The notes below the pieces were generated by a model. The model did no database searches. It saw only the letters and a program-made list of their open reading frames with translations, and was not told where the DNA came from. From Methanosphaera stadtmanae (lineage in GTDB: Archaea; Methanobacteriota; Methanobacteria; Methanobacteriales; Methanobacteriaceae), in assembly GCA_015062805.1 (NCBI GenBank), contig SUTQ01000003.1, positions 105,946 through 169,945 on the forward strand: a DNA stretch of 64,000 nucleotides, written 5' to 3'. This document shows, piece after piece, positions 16,655 to 26,421 of this stretch. Position 1 is the first letter of the stretch, and every line of letters begins with the position of its first letter. Both the position numbers and the translations under genes were made by a program.

Positions 16655-17851
16655 ATGAAAATATTAGAAAATGGAATATGTTCAATTGATTCTCTTAAAG
16701 TTAGTGGTTACAGAGAAGGTAAATATGGTGTAACCATAATTTATCATGAAAACTCTACTGCAGCAGGTGTATATACCACAAACAAGGTTTATGCAGCACC
16801 AATTGACATTACAAGAAAACATATAGCAAACGGCAATATTTCAGCCATAATAGTTAATAGTGGGAATGCAAACTGTTATACCAAAGAAGATGGAATTAAA
16901 AAAGGACTTGAATTAGCACAACTAGCAGCTGATAAATTAGACATACCTGTTGAAGATGTAGCTGTAGCTAGTACTGGTGTTATAGGTAGACAAATGCCTA
17001 TGGATATTTTAAAACCGATTGCTGAAAAATCATTGTCACAATTAGATAATAACAGAGAATCGGCAAACAATGCTGCTGATGCTATACTTACTACTGATAC
17101 GGTACGTAAAGAATGTGCTGTTGAACATGAACTAAATGATGGCACTGTTTTTAAAGTAGCTGGTATTTGTAAAGGGTCAGGTATGATTGCACCAAATATG
17201 GGAACGATGTTAGGCTTTATTACAACAGATTTGAAAGTACCTCAAGACACCTTGCAAAAAGCATTGAATAAAAGTATTAAAAAGTCATTCAACATGGTAG
17301 TTGTTGACGGAGATGAAAGTACAAATGATACCGTTTTACTTTTAAGTACCAATGATATTGAAGGAGAAATTGATGAGAATTTCCAAGAAGCATTAGATTA
17401 TGTTTGTACCAGCCTTGCAAAACAAATCGCTAGAGATGGTGAAGGTGCAGATAAGTTCATGGAAGTTACTGCTAGTGGAGCAAAATCTGAAGATGATGCA
17501 ATTAGCTTATCAAAAAGTATTGTTTCATCAAGTCTTGTGAAAACTGCGTTAGCAGGTGCTGACCCTAACTGGGGAAGAATTATTAGTGCGATGGGTTACT
17601 CCGGTGTAGACTTTGATCCGGAAAAAGTATCAATTAGCATTGGAAACAATGACCATGATGTAATAATTGTTGACAGTGGCTATGTAACAACTTACGATAA
17701 ACCTGAATTACTTGAAGAAGCAGAAAGCATAATGAAAGAAAAAACCGTTATTATTAAAGTAGATGTAAATAATGGAGATTTTAGTGCAACTGCATACGGT
17801 TGTGACTTAACTTGTGAATATGTACATATTAATGCAGATTATACAACATAG
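16655..17851 (+). CDS. argJ: Glutamate N-acetyltransferase / ornithine acetyltransferase ArgJ
   Basis: ArgJ moves the acetyl group from N-acetylornithine to glutamate, closing the cyclic arginine pathway, and in some species also uses acetyl-CoA. The 398-residue precursor cuts itself before the catalytic Thr. That site, GSGMIAPNMGTMLGFITTD, puts the Thr at 184. The usual residue before it is Ala; here it is Gly. GADPNWGRII near the C-terminus is another family block. It lies 12 bases before argB, with argC nearby, in an arginine cluster. Confidence 0.96.
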   Translation: MKILENGICSIDSLKVSGYREGKYGVTIIYHENSTAAGVYTTNKVYAAPIDITRKHIANGNISAIIVNSGNANCYTKEDGIKKGLELAQLAADKLDIPVEDVAVASTGVIGRQMPMDILKPIAEKSLSQLDNNRESANNAADAILTTDTVRKECAVEHELNDGTVFKVAGICKGSGMIAPNMGTMLGFITTDLKVPQDTLQKALNKSIKKSFNMVVVDGDESTNDTVLLLSTNDIEGEIDENFQEALDYVCTSLAKQIARDGEGADKFMEVTASGAKSEDDAISLSKSIVSSSLVKTALAGADPNWGRIISAMGYSGVDFDPEKVSISIGNNDHDVIIVDSGYVTTYDKPELLEEAESIMKEKTVIIKVDVNNGDFSATAYGCDLTCEYVHINADYTT

Positions 17852-17863
17852 GAGGAATAAAAA

Positions 17864-18760
17864 ATGGTAGATTATGAACCAATAGACATTAGTAATGTAT
17901 TAATAGAAGCTTTACCTTATATTAAAAAATTTCATAATAAAAAGATAATGATTAAGTATGGCGGACATGCCATGATTGATCAAAATGCAATGAGTTCAAC
18001 GGCTAGAGATACCGTCCTTTTAAAATATGTGGGAATGCAACCATTGGTTGTTCATGGAGGAGGTCCGGATATATCCAGAGCAATGGATAAAATGGGTAAA
18101 ACTCCAAAATTCGTTGGTGGACTAAGAGTTACCGATTCTGAAACTATGGATATTGTTAAAATGGTTCTTATTGGTAAAATCAATATAGACATAGTATCAA
18201 AAATAGGTTTACATGGTGGAAAAAGCATAGGTATTTCTGGAAAAGACGATTTCCTAATAGAAGCTACAAAAAGAGATTTAACAAAAATTCAACAGGAAGA
18301 TGGTGAAGTACTTGAAGTTGATTTGGGATATGTTGGAAAAATTAATAAAATCAATAGTAATCTAATTGACGTGTTAACTCAAGAAAATTATATACCTGTT
18401 ATTGCACCATTAGGTACTGATGAATCAGGAAATACATTGAATCTTAATGCAGATACCGTTGCAGGTAGTCTTGCTTCCGATATTAATGCTGAAAAACTTG
18501 TTGTTTTAACAGATGTTCCAGGTATTTTAACAGACCCTGATGATCCTGAAAGTATTATTAGAAGAATACATGTTGATGAATTAAAAGAACTGGTTAAAGA
18601 GGGTATCATTACTGGTGGTATGATTCCTAAGGTTGAAACTTGTATTAATGCTGTTGAAAATGGTGTTAAAACTGCCCATATTCTTGATGGTAGAAGAGAA
18701 CATTCCATATTATTAGAAATTTTCACAAAAGATGGTATTGGTACTATGGTACGTGAATAA
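17864..18760 (+). CDS. argB: Acetylglutamate kinase
   Basis: ArgB phosphorylates N-acetylglutamate with ATP in the second step of arginine synthesis. The 298 residues show the amino acid kinase fold: [10 protein letters not shown] and [13 protein letters not shown] for phosphate binding, [14 protein letters not shown] for the acetylglutamate site, and [18 protein letters not shown] near the end. The N-terminal extension of about 25 residues ([19 protein letters not shown]) is like the arginine-sensitive hexameric enzymes, so feedback control by arginine is possible. AGGAGG precedes the ATG. It is co-transcribed with argJ. Confidence 0.97.
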   Translation: MVDYEPIDISNVLIEALPYIKKFHNKKIMIKYGGHAMIDQNAMSSTARDTVLLKYVGMQPLVVHGGGPDISRAMDKMGKTPKFVGGLRVTDSETMDIVKMVLIGKINIDIVSKIGLHGGKSIGISGKDDFLIEATKRDLTKIQQEDGEVLEVDLGYVGKINKINSNLIDVLTQENYIPVIAPLGTDESGNTLNLNADTVAGSLASDINAEKLVVLTDVPGILTDPDDPESIIRRIHVDELKELVKEGIITGGMIPKVETCINAVENGVKTAHILDGRREHSILLEIFTKDGIGTMVRE

Positions 18761-18773
18761 TTAATTCGCTTAA

Positions 18774-18804
18774 CCTCCTTTTTTTATATTTAATTATTTT
18801 TTTT
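18774..18804 (+). terminator. T-rich terminator after argB
   Basis: CCTCC followed by seven T, then a second run of eight T, lies after the argB stop. CTCC-plus-T-run elements recur after several genes here (for example after the flavodoxin, secD and VIT1-like genes) and look like archaeal U-rich terminators. Confidence 0.4.
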
Positions 18805-18812
18805 AGATTGAT

Positions 18813-19700
18813 ATGAAATCCGTAGAATTAACTGATAATGAAATTAATCGTTTTTTAAATTTAACAAGAGAATATAAACATGAAAAACCTCATCAATATG
18901 AACATACACGTATTAAAGATGGAAAAATTGTTTTTATTTTGTACAATTCAAAGAAGTTAGTTTATAATGACAATGTGGAATGTTATGATTTGTTAAGTAA
19001 TATTCTTGAAGAAAAAGAATATGATGACAACGGCTATGATAAATATAATGAAAAAAACTATGAAAATTCAATAAGTATTCTGGAAAACTATGAATATACT
19101 ATTGGTTCTGATGAAACTGGTAAGGGCGAATGGTATGGACCATTAGTTATTACTTCAGTATGTACATCACATGAAGAAAATCTGAAATTAAAAGAAATTG
19201 GTGTAACGGATAGCAAAAAATTATCCAGAAAACAAATAGGGAATTTATACAGAAAGATTGAAAAACTAAATATCAATCATGAAACCATAGTTTTAACTCC
19301 TTTTAGTTATAACAAGTTATATGCCAAATTTAAAAGTGAAGGTAAAAACTTAAATCATTTATTGGCTTATCTTCATTCAAAGGCAATAACAAATCTTTTA
19401 AGTCAAGTTAACACAAGCAATGTACTTGTAATCATTGATAAATTCGATTATAAAAAAATGAATGAATATCTTGATGTAAACGATTCGGTTAAAATTATTC
19501 AGGAAAACAATGGTGAAAAATTCATTCCGGTTGCAGCAAGTAGTATCATTGCCAAATATCATTATGAAAAAACATTAAAAGATATAGAAAAAAGATATAA
19601 TATTAACCTAAGAAAAACTAAACCAAAAAATATTGATAAAAATATCATAGATAAAGTTGCAAAAGTACATTTTAAAAATGTTAAAAAATATTCACTTTAA
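18813..19700 (+). CDS. rnhC: Ribonuclease HIII-like protein
   Basis: Predicted to cut the RNA strand of RNA-DNA hybrids. Residues 95-295 have the RNase HII/HIII core: IGSDETGKGEWYGPL with Asp100 and Glu101, VTDSKKL with Asp133, VIIDKFD with Asp209, and PVAASSIIAKYHYEK. The GKGEWYGPL form and an N-terminal extension of about 90 residues, in the position of the substrate-binding domain, fit HIII better than HII. Archaea normally have HII, so this is a second, rarer enzyme, or the assignment is to a divergent archaeal branch. It lies between argB and argC on the same strand, 24 bases ahead of argC. Confidence 0.78.
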   Translation: MKSVELTDNEINRFLNLTREYKHEKPHQYEHTRIKDGKIVFILYNSKKLVYNDNVECYDLLSNILEEKEYDDNGYDKYNEKNYENSISILENYEYTIGSDETGKGEWYGPLVITSVCTSHEENLKLKEIGVTDSKKLSRKQIGNLYRKIEKLNINHETIVLTPFSYNKLYAKFKSEGKNLNHLLAYLHSKAITNLLSQVNTSNVLVIIDKFDYKKMNEYLDVNDSVKIIQENNGEKFIPVAASSIIAKYHYEKTLKDIEKRYNINLRKTKPKNIDKNIIDKVAKVHFKNVKKYSL

Positions 19701-19724
19701 ATAAAAACATAGGAGAAATAAAAA

Positions 19725-20753
19725 TTGAGTAAAATAGATGTAGCAATTATAGGAGCTAGTGGATACACCGGTGGAGAATTAATGAGATTACTTTCAAGAC
19801 ATAATAATGTTAACATTAAATACGTTACCAGTCGTAAAAATGAAGGTGAAGATGTTTGTGAACTTCATCCAAACCTTGAAACATTAGATCTTAAATTTTC
19901 CAACCCTGATCCAAAGGACATAGATGCAGATTTAGTGTTTAGTGCTCTTCCTCATGGTGCTTCAATGAAACTTGTACCAGAATACTTAAATAATGGTTCC
20001 AGAGTTATCGATTTAAGTGGAGACTTTAGATTTAAAGACATTAAAACCTATGAACAATGGTATCATATGGAACATTTACATCCTGAATTAGATGCAGTAT
20101 TCGGTTCACCGGAAATTAATCGTGAATTGATTAAAGATGCTGACCTTATTGCAAATCCTGGCTGTTTTGTTACCGGAGCAATTCTTTCAAGTTTACCTAT
20201 AGTTGAAAATGAATTAGTGGATAGAATTGTCTTAGATAGTAAAAGTGGAGTTAGTGGGGCAGGAGTTAATCCATCTGGCACAACACATTATCCTACTTGC
20301 AGTGACAATGTAAAACCATATTCCATTTCAAATCATAGACATACCCCCGAAATTAGGGAACAACTAAACAATTTCGGTTCAGGAAATGTTAAAATATCAT
20401 TTACACCACACCTTGTACCGGTTATTCGTGGAATAATTACAACCAACCACAGTTTCCTTTTAAAGGATGATATTGGTCCTGAGGACGTTTACTCATTATA
20501 TCGCGAGTACTACAAGGATGAACCATTTGTTCAAGTTCTTAAAGATAACAAAGTACCACTTCTTGCAAGTGTCCGTGGTTCAAATAACTGTCAAATTGGT
20601 GGTATATCCATAGATGACATGGATCATTTGGTTGTTGTATCAGCTATTGATAACCTTGTTAAAGGAGCTTCAGGACAAGCTGTTCAAAATATGAACATTA
20701 TGTTTGGATTTGATGAAACTGAAGGATTGAAAGAAGTTGGATTATATCCATAG
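19725..20753 (+). CDS. argC: N-acetyl-gamma-glutamyl-phosphate reductase
   Basis: ArgC reduces N-acetylglutamyl phosphate with NADPH in the third step of arginine synthesis. The 342-residue protein starts with a Rossmann motif, IIGASGYTGGELMRLL. It has the catalytic Cys147 in NPGCFVTGAI, and SGVSGAG and SNHRHTPEI follow in order. NLVKGASGQAVQNMN is near the C-terminus. The start is TTG with AGGAG upstream. The arg cluster is thus J-B-(RNase H)-C. The other arg genes are not in the window. Confidence 0.97.
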   Translation: MSKIDVAIIGASGYTGGELMRLLSRHNNVNIKYVTSRKNEGEDVCELHPNLETLDLKFSNPDPKDIDADLVFSALPHGASMKLVPEYLNNGSRVIDLSGDFRFKDIKTYEQWYHMEHLHPELDAVFGSPEINRELIKDADLIANPGCFVTGAILSSLPIVENELVDRIVLDSKSGVSGAGVNPSGTTHYPTCSDNVKPYSISNHRHTPEIREQLNNFGSGNVKISFTPHLVPVIRGIITTNHSFLLKDDIGPEDVYSLYREYYKDEPFVQVLKDNKVPLLASVRGSNNCQIGGISIDDMDHLVVVSAIDNLVKGASGQAVQNMNIMFGFDETEGLKEVGLYP

Positions 20754-20764
20754 GATTTTTTAAT

Positions 20765-21226
20765 ATGGATTTAATTGTATATTACTCCAGAACCAATAAT
20801 ACAAAAGAAGTAGCAGAATTAATTGCCGAAGAAAAAAATGCGGAACTTTTAGAAATTAAAGATGAAAAAAGTAGATCTGGTCCAATAGGTTTTTTGGTAG
20901 GATGCGTCGATTCTTTTAGAGGTAAAAAAACTGGAATAGACTATGAAAAAAATGATTTAAGTCATTATGATACCATTTATATTGGTACTCCCGTTTGGGC
21001 TTCGAAACCTACCCCCGCAATAGTACGATTTATCGAGGAAAATGATTTCACCGGAACAAATGTTATTACATTTGCAACATTTATGGGAAGCGGTGGTGAA
21101 ACTACCATTACATCTATGAACAACAGTATCAAAAGTAAAGGTGGAACTATCAAACGTTCCTTTGCTTTTAGAATGACTGGAAATGATAAGAAAAAGTTAG
21201 TTAAAGAAGCTTTGAATGACGAATAA
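20765..21226 (+). CDS. Flavodoxin-like protein 1
   Basis: A 153-residue flavodoxin-fold electron carrier that binds FMN. The phosphate loop is YYSRTNNTKEVAELI, close to the T/S-x-T-x-N-T consensus. YIGTPVWASKPTPAIVRF stacks on the flavin ring, and ATFMGSGGETTI is the third contact. It starts 11 bases after argC and may share its message. It is the first of three flavodoxin-like genes in a row, all with the same core layout, so they probably arose by duplication. Confidence 0.85.
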   Translation: MDLIVYYSRTNNTKEVAELIAEEKNAELLEIKDEKSRSGPIGFLVGCVDSFRGKKTGIDYEKNDLSHYDTIYIGTPVWASKPTPAIVRFIEENDFTGTNVITFATFMGSGGETTITSMNNSIKSKGGTIKRSFAFRMTGNDKKKLVKEALNDE

Positions 21227-21227
21227 C

Positions 21228-21256
21228 CTCCCAATTATTTTTTTTAAAATTTTTTT
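21228..21256 (+). terminator. T-rich terminator after flavodoxin-like gene 1
   Basis: CCTCCC followed by two T-runs (eight and seven T) lies after the stop codon. It separates this gene from the next two flavodoxin-like genes. Confidence 0.4.
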
Positions 21257-21405
21257 AAAAATATATGTTCTAAAAACAAAGTTGATAAAGCCAAATTTAT
21301 TAAAAATCAATTATATTTTATTTATAATTAAATAGATTTAAATAAATTCATTTTAATAGAATATATTAAGAAAATTTAAATCCAATAAAATAGTTGGTCA
21401 TTATT

Positions 21406-21873
21406 ATGAGAAGTTTAGTTGTTTTTTACACAAAATCAGGAAATACTGGATTGGTAGCGCATACCATTAAAAGAGAAATTAAAGCCCATGTCAAGGAAAT
21501 AACTGATTATACAACACAAAGAACCGTTCTTGATTATATGTTTACCAGCGTGATTGATTCAGCCAGTATCAATCCCCGAAAAATAGAAATAGATTATTAT
21601 GAAACAATATTTATTGGGACACCCATATGGCTGGGAAGTATTACACCTGCAATAAAAAAAATTATAGATAATACTGATTTCAAAAATAAGAATGTGGTAC
21701 TGTTTAATACTATGAAAATTGGTCGTAGCCATAAGGCTATGGAAAAAATGGCTAAATTAGTACGTAAACATAATGGAAATGTAATTGGAGCATTTTCTGT
21801 TAGAACTAATTGTTCAGATTTGGAAATAATGAGTCGTACGAGAGAGGCTTTGAATGATTTAAACTTAAGTTAA
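21406..21873 (+). CDS. Flavodoxin-like protein 2
   Basis: A 155-residue flavodoxin-fold protein with FMN loop FYTKSGNTGLVAHTI, the aromatic flavin contact FIGTPIWLGSITPAIKK, and FNTMKIGRSHKAMEKM. It resembles the protein before it but has a more basic C-terminal half. An in-frame TTG at 21394 exists; the ATG at 21406 is preferred because GGTCATT lies just before it. The next gene starts 14 bases later. It is a likely low-potential electron carrier; its partner is unknown. Confidence 0.82.
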   Translation: MRSLVVFYTKSGNTGLVAHTIKREIKAHVKEITDYTTQRTVLDYMFTSVIDSASINPRKIEIDYYETIFIGTPIWLGSITPAIKKIIDNTDFKNKNVVLFNTMKIGRSHKAMEKMAKLVRKHNGNVIGAFSVRTNCSDLEIMSRTREALNDLNLS

Positions 21874-21887
21874 ATAGGCGAATAAAA

Positions 21888-22376
21888 ATGACTTCCATAA
21901 TAATATTCTCATCAAATAAAAAAACAAAATTAATATCAGAGATAATAAGAGAAAAAATTGATGCCGAAATAGTTGAAATTAAAGATTTAAATAAAAAAAG
22001 TGGTTTTATAGGAAATCTTAAAAACAATTATAATGCACTACGCTCAAATAATACAGATATTTTTCCTGAAACTATTGATTTAATTAGTTATGATTTAATT
22101 ATAATTGGAAGTCCCTCAACTTTCGGTGGAATATCACCTTCAATATCTACATTCATCGAAAAAAATTCATTTGAAAATAAGAAAATAGTGATTTTTACCA
22201 CTACAAATTCAAGAAAAGGATACGATGTTTTAAAGCATATGAAAAATAAAATTGAAACAAACGGTGGAACAATCTTAAACTCTTTTATTATGAGAGTTAA
22301 TAATAAAAGTAATTCTGAAATAAAAATCAACACTTTAAAAATTATTAAAGAAATGGATTTAGATTTATATGCTTAA
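21888..22376 (+). CDS. Flavodoxin-like protein 3 with degenerate FMN loop
   Basis: A 162-residue protein with the same fold as its two neighbours, but the first loop reads FSSNKKTKLISEIIREKI, without the Gly/Asn-Thr pattern that holds the FMN phosphate. The second contact, IIGSPSTFGGISPSIST, lacks the usual Trp. FMN binding may therefore be weak or lost. It forms a two-gene unit with flavodoxin-like gene 2. It could be a regulator or a decaying copy; the open frame is intact. Confidence 0.75.
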   Translation: MTSIIIFSSNKKTKLISEIIREKIDAEIVEIKDLNKKSGFIGNLKNNYNALRSNNTDIFPETIDLISYDLIIIGSPSTFGGISPSISTFIEKNSFENKKIVIFTTTNSRKGYDVLKHMKNKIETNGGTILNSFIMRVNNKSNSEIKINTLKIIKEMDLDLYA

Positions 22377-22602
22377 TTTTCTTTAATTTTTATTTTTAAA
22401 TCATTATTTTAAAAAAAACACTTTTCTGATTTTTTAAATTTTTCTATTTTTTACAAAATTAATTATTATAAAATTTTAGGAAAAATTACTTTAATATTAA
22501 ATATCCTAAAAAATATAAATAAAATCATAATAAATTAAAATTTTTTAAATGACAATTTATCTATAATGATTTTTTTCAGTAGATAACATAGGAGAACATG
22601 AG

Positions 22603-23454
22603 ATGGTAGATGTAATCACATATATTACAAGAAAATCTCATAAGCCTTTAATACTAATTCCAGTGTTACTTATGATTCTATCATTATTATACCTTGGAAT
22701 CTTCGGATTAAACGAGGGTATAGATTTGAAAGGTGGAACATTAGCAACTCTAGAACTAAAAGAACCTATGTCTGAAGTTGAAGTAAATAATATAATTTCT
22801 GGAGAATTAGGAATTCATGATGTGAAAACATCAATATCTGGAAATACTGCAATAGTAACTATATCCGGAGATGTTGATCAAGCCTTATTTACACAGAAAT
22901 TTTCAGATAAATTCAACATACTGAGCTTTAGAAGTGTAGGAGCATTACTAAGTGATGCAGCTATGGAACAAATTGTATATGCTTTGTTGTTTGCATTTGT
23001 TTTCATGGCAATAACGGTATTCTATGTATTTAGAGATCCAGTACCATCATTAGCTATTATACTTTCTGCAGTATGTAACCTATCCATTGCAGTAGGTAGT
23101 ATGTCCCTATTTGGAATACCATTATCTGTTGCAAGTGTAGGTGCATTACTGATGCTTATTGGGTATGGAGTAGACACAGATATTCTCTTAACAACACGTT
23201 TACTTAAACGTACCGATGGAGATCTTGATGATAGAGCAGAAGGTGCTTGTAAAACAGGGGTCACCCTTACAATTTCAGCACTTGCCTCAATGATCGTGTT
23301 ATTTATAGTAGTTAAACTATTCATCCCATCAGCTCAAGTATTAGAAGACATATCCGCAGTTCTTATAATGGGATTACTCTCAGATTTATTATCCACATGG
23401 CTTATGAACTTAGGAATTCTTAAATGGCACATGGAAAGGGGTGGTCACAATTAA
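22603..23454 (+). CDS. secF: Protein-export membrane protein SecF
   Basis: SecF works with SecD on the Sec translocon to aid protein export. The 283-residue protein has one N-terminal helix, a short external domain opening [18 protein letters not shown], and five more helices. [20 protein letters not shown] is the signature of transmembrane helix 4 in SecD/SecF. AGGAG lies before the ATG. It overlaps the start of secD, so translation is coupled. The order F then D is the usual archaeal one. Confidence 0.95.
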   Translation: MVDVITYITRKSHKPLILIPVLLMILSLLYLGIFGLNEGIDLKGGTLATLELKEPMSEVEVNNIISGELGIHDVKTSISGNTAIVTISGDVDQALFTQKFSDKFNILSFRSVGALLSDAAMEQIVYALLFAFVFMAITVFYVFRDPVPSLAIILSAVCNLSIAVGSMSLFGIPLSVASVGALLMLIGYGVDTDILLTTRLLKRTDGDLDDRAEGACKTGVTLTISALASMIVLFIVVKLFIPSAQVLEDISAVLIMGLLSDLLSTWLMNLGILKWHMERGGHN

Positions 23455-24778
23455 TCAAGCCACCAAACAATTTATAAAACGACCTAGAACAATATTACTT
23501 GTTATATTATTATTAGTTAGTATAATATCAATAGGAATATTTGGTCTCCAAGAAGGTCTTGACTTAGCTGGAGGTTCAATGATACAATTACACCTCGAAG
23601 AATCAGTAGATCAAGACACTATGAACACTGTAACTGCAGTTCTTGACAAAAGGTTAAACGCATTTGGTATAAGTGACGTTCAAGTAAGACAAAGTGGTAG
23701 TCAAGACGTAATAGTTGAAATAGCAGGAGTACAACCAGAGGAAGTAGAACGAATTATCAGTACACCCGGTAAGTTTGAAGCAAAAATTAACAATCAAACA
23801 GCATTGACTGGTTCAGATATTACCACGGTTTCAGCTGCAGAAGTTACAGGAACAAGATGGAAAGTACCATTCAGTGTCTCCACAGAAGCTGCAAATAAAT
23901 TTGCAGATGTAGCTAAAGGTCAAGCTGGTGCAGAAGTACAAATGTACCTTGATGACAAATTGATTTCTTCACCACAACTTGATGCCGGATTAGCAAATGG
24001 AGTCGGATCTACAGATATAGAAGTATCTGGAGGAGAGCAAACTAAAGAACAAGCACAAACCCAAGCAACTGAAATTCACACTGTATTAGAATCAGGTGCT
24101 TTACCTGTAAAACTCGCAATTAGTGGAGTAAATAGTGTATCTGCAGAATTAGGTTCACAATTTGAAACTGGTTCATTAATAGCTGGTTTCTTAGCATTAA
24201 TTGCAATAGTGATAATTGTATCAGTTAAATACAAATCACCATCACTTGTACTTCCAATTGTTGTAACCTGTTTATCAGAACTGTTACTAATCCTCGGATT
24301 TGCTTCATTAATCCACTGGAATTTAGATTTATCTGCTATTGCAGGTATGATTGCAACAATAGGTACGGGTGTAGACGACCAAATCGTTATGACTGATGAA
24401 GTATTAGCTAGACGTGATATAAGTAACCGAAAAAATATTGTTAAAACAAGAATTAAAGATGCATTCTTTATAGTATATGCATCTGCAGGAACTCTTATCG
24501 CAGCAATGCTTCCATTAGCATATATTGGATTTGCTAGAGGTGCAACAGGTATAGGTATGCTTACTGGTTTTGCAGTAACTACTGTAGTTGGAGTACTTAT
24601 TGGTATATTCATTACTAGACCAGTATTTGCTGATTACATGGAAACATTCCTTGTAAGAAACCCAAGAGAAGAAATTAATATAAGCAAATCCTCAACTTCA
24701 AAACCTAAAAAGAACAAAAAGAAAGGAAGAAAAACAATCGCTCGTGAAGAAGCTGAAAAAGCTAAAAAAAGACGATGA
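23441..24778 (+). CDS. secD: Preprotein translocase subunit SecD
   Basis: SecD of about 442 residues: an N-terminal helix, [20 protein letters not shown], a long external domain (about residues 40-225), and six helices in total. [20 protein letters not shown] corresponds to the conserved acidic helix-4 region. The C-terminus is a basic tail ([12 protein letters not shown]). The GTG at 23441 lies inside what looks like its own ribosome binding site, GGGGTGG. An in-frame ATT at 23450 is eight bases after GGGG, the normal distance here, so the real start may be ATT. Either choice changes only three residues. Confidence 0.93.
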   Translation: MVTINQATKQFIKRPRTILLVILLLVSIISIGIFGLQEGLDLAGGSMIQLHLEESVDQDTMNTVTAVLDKRLNAFGISDVQVRQSGSQDVIVEIAGVQPEEVERIISTPGKFEAKINNQTALTGSDITTVSAAEVTGTRWKVPFSVSTEAANKFADVAKGQAGAEVQMYLDDKLISSPQLDAGLANGVGSTDIEVSGGEQTKEQAQTQATEIHTVLESGALPVKLAISGVNSVSAELGSQFETGSLIAGFLALIAIVIIVSVKYKSPSLVLPIVVTCLSELLLILGFASLIHWNLDLSAIAGMIATIGTGVDDQIVMTDEVLARRDISNRKNIVKTRIKDAFFIVYASAGTLIAAMLPLAYIGFARGATGIGMLTGFAVTTVVGVLIGIFITRPVFADYMETFLVRNPREEINISKSSTSKPKKNKKKGRKTIAREEAEKAKKRR

Positions 24779-24779
24779 T

Positions 24780-24800
24780 TCCTCTTTTAACTTTTTTTTA
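24780..24800 (+). terminator. T-rich terminator after secD
   Basis: CCTCTTTTAAC followed by eight T lies within 20 bases of the secD stop, like the elements after argB and the flavodoxin-like gene. Confidence 0.4.
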
Positions 24801-24881
24801 TTACAATTTTTTTAATTATCATATATTGTTATTAACAAATCTCTCAAAAAAATAAATAGTAAAAAATACTAATTTTATATT

Positions 24882-25622
24882 ATGATAAACAAAGATCATC
24901 CAAGATATCAATCATTACTTTATAGAGAAAAAATTGTAGAAGCTCATAAAAATGGTATACTAGCCGATTCAGGTATGATAGCACATGGTAGAGGTGAAAC
25001 ATTTGATTATCTTATTGGAGAAAAGACCACAGATAATTCTAAAAATACCATTAAAGTTGCTGCTTGTTACTTTTTAACTAGAAAAAGACCCGTATTATCT
25101 GTAAATGGAAATACAACTGCATTAGTTTCAGAAGATATTGCTGAATTATCTAAAATACTTGACATACCTGTTGAAATAAACCTTTATTATAGAACACCTG
25201 AAAGAATTAAAAATATAGAAGCTGTTTATAAAAAATTAGGTGTTAAAGAAATATTAGGTACGGATGATGATGATTTTATTGATACACCGGATTTAAATGG
25301 TCCAAGAAGTCCAGTCAGTATTGAAGGTATTAATAAGGCCGATTTAATTTTTATACCTTTAGAAGATGGGGATAGAGCAGAAAAATTAGCTGCATTAAAA
25401 AAGGATATTGTTAATGTAGACTTAAATCCATTATCACGAACCGCAATTACTTCAACTGTCACAATTGTAGATAACATAGTTAGAGTAATGCCTCTTTTAC
25501 TTGAATATGTTAAGAAATATTCTAACTGTGATAATGATATCCTTCTGGACAAAATAGACAATTTCGATAACAAAAATAATTTAGATGTGGCCATACACGA
25601 TATTATAAAAAGATTTGAATAA
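24882..25622 (+). CDS. 4-phosphopantoate--beta-alanine ligase (archaeal phosphopantothenate synthetase)
   Basis: In archaea this enzyme joins 4-phosphopantoate and beta-alanine with ATP on the way to coenzyme A, replacing the bacterial PanC route. The 246-residue protein has the family opening HPRYQSLLYREKIVEAHKNG, then IAHGRGETFDYLIGE, SVNGNTTALV, and NVDLNPLSRTA near the end. Length and order match COG1701. It precedes a UPF0200 kinase gene by 49 bases, so the two may be co-transcribed. Confidence 0.93.
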   Translation: MINKDHPRYQSLLYREKIVEAHKNGILADSGMIAHGRGETFDYLIGEKTTDNSKNTIKVAACYFLTRKRPVLSVNGNTTALVSEDIAELSKILDIPVEINLYYRTPERIKNIEAVYKKLGVKEILGTDDDDFIDTPDLNGPRSPVSIEGINKADLIFIPLEDGDRAEKLAALKKDIVNVDLNPLSRTAITSTVTIVDNIVRVMPLLLEYVKKYSNCDNDILLDKIDNFDNKNNLDVAIHDIIKRFE

Positions 25623-25671
25623 ATTAAACACATAAATATAGTATATAATAAAATATTGAGGGGTTAATAAT

Positions 25672-26421
25672 TTGAAAGTTTTTGGTGTCACAGGCTTACC
25701 CGGTTCAGGAAAAAGCATTATTTCCAGAATTGCTGAAAAAGAAGGAATTTATACTGTGAGTATGGGTGACGTTATTCGTAAAGAAGCTGAAAAACAGAAC
25801 TGTACAACGGGGGAAGCTGCTGTAAATCTTCGAAAACGTTATGGAAATAATGTTGTGGCAGACAGATGTATTCAAGAAATATTTAACCATTCACGAAGTA
25901 GACACAATAACAAGCACATGGTTAAAAAGATTTACAAATCAAACAGCAGATACCAACAACCAAAAAAATATAAGAAAATTGAACAGGATGTTTATATAAT
26001 TGAAGGAATTAGAAGCCCCTATGAAGTTCAATATTTTAGAAAACGTTTTAAGAACTTTAAAATTATAGCAATTCATTCAAATCCAAAAGAAAGATTTAAT
26101 CGCCTTATAAGACGTAAAAGAGATGATGATTCAACCGATTATAACATATTTAGGCAACGAGATGAAAGAGAACTTAAATTTGGTATAGGAAATGTTATTG
26201 CACAAGCAGATTATATGCTGATTAATGAAGGTCATATACAAAAATTTAAAAATAGTGTGCGAGTACTGATTCAAAATGAAATCAAACCACGAAAAAATAT
26301 TAAAAAACACCCAAATAAAATTAAAAGTAAAACTAAACCCAACAGAAGAACAAATAAAGGTAGAAAACAGTATACGAAATATAATGGGCGAAAAGATTAC
26401 AATAAAAAAAAGCGAAAATGA
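25672..26421 (+). CDS. UPF0200 family P-loop kinase with basic insertion and overprinted tail
   Basis: A nucleoside-kinase-like P-loop protein. FGVTGLPGSGKSIISRIA is the Walker A segment at about 3-20; MGDVIRKEAEK and IIEGIRSPYEVQYF follow as in UPF0200 proteins, whose substrate is not settled. Family members are about 180-190 residues; this one has 249. About 30 basic residues are inserted near 83-110, and about 48 Lys/Arg-rich residues are added after about 202. The added tail is read from DNA that also encodes the start of the next gene in another frame (overlap 26276-26421). The start is TTG after GAGGGG. Its position after the CoA gene hints at, but does not prove, a CoA link. Confidence 0.78.
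   Translation: MKVFGVTGLPGSGKSIISRIAEKEGIYTVSMGDVIRKEAEKQNCTTGEAAVNLRKRYGNNVVADRCIQEIFNHSRSRHNNKHMVKKIYKSNSRYQQPKKYKKIEQDVYIIEGIRSPYEVQYFRKRFKNFKIIAIHSNPKERFNRLIRRKRDDDSTDYNIFRQRDERELKFGIGNVIAQADYMLINEGHIQKFKNSVRVLIQNEIKPRKNIKKHPNKIKSKTKPNRRTNKGRKQYTKYNGRKDYNKKKRK

Noticed and set aside
24076..24612. A 178-residue open frame on the minus strand inside secD
   Set aside because: Shadow of the well-supported SecD frame.
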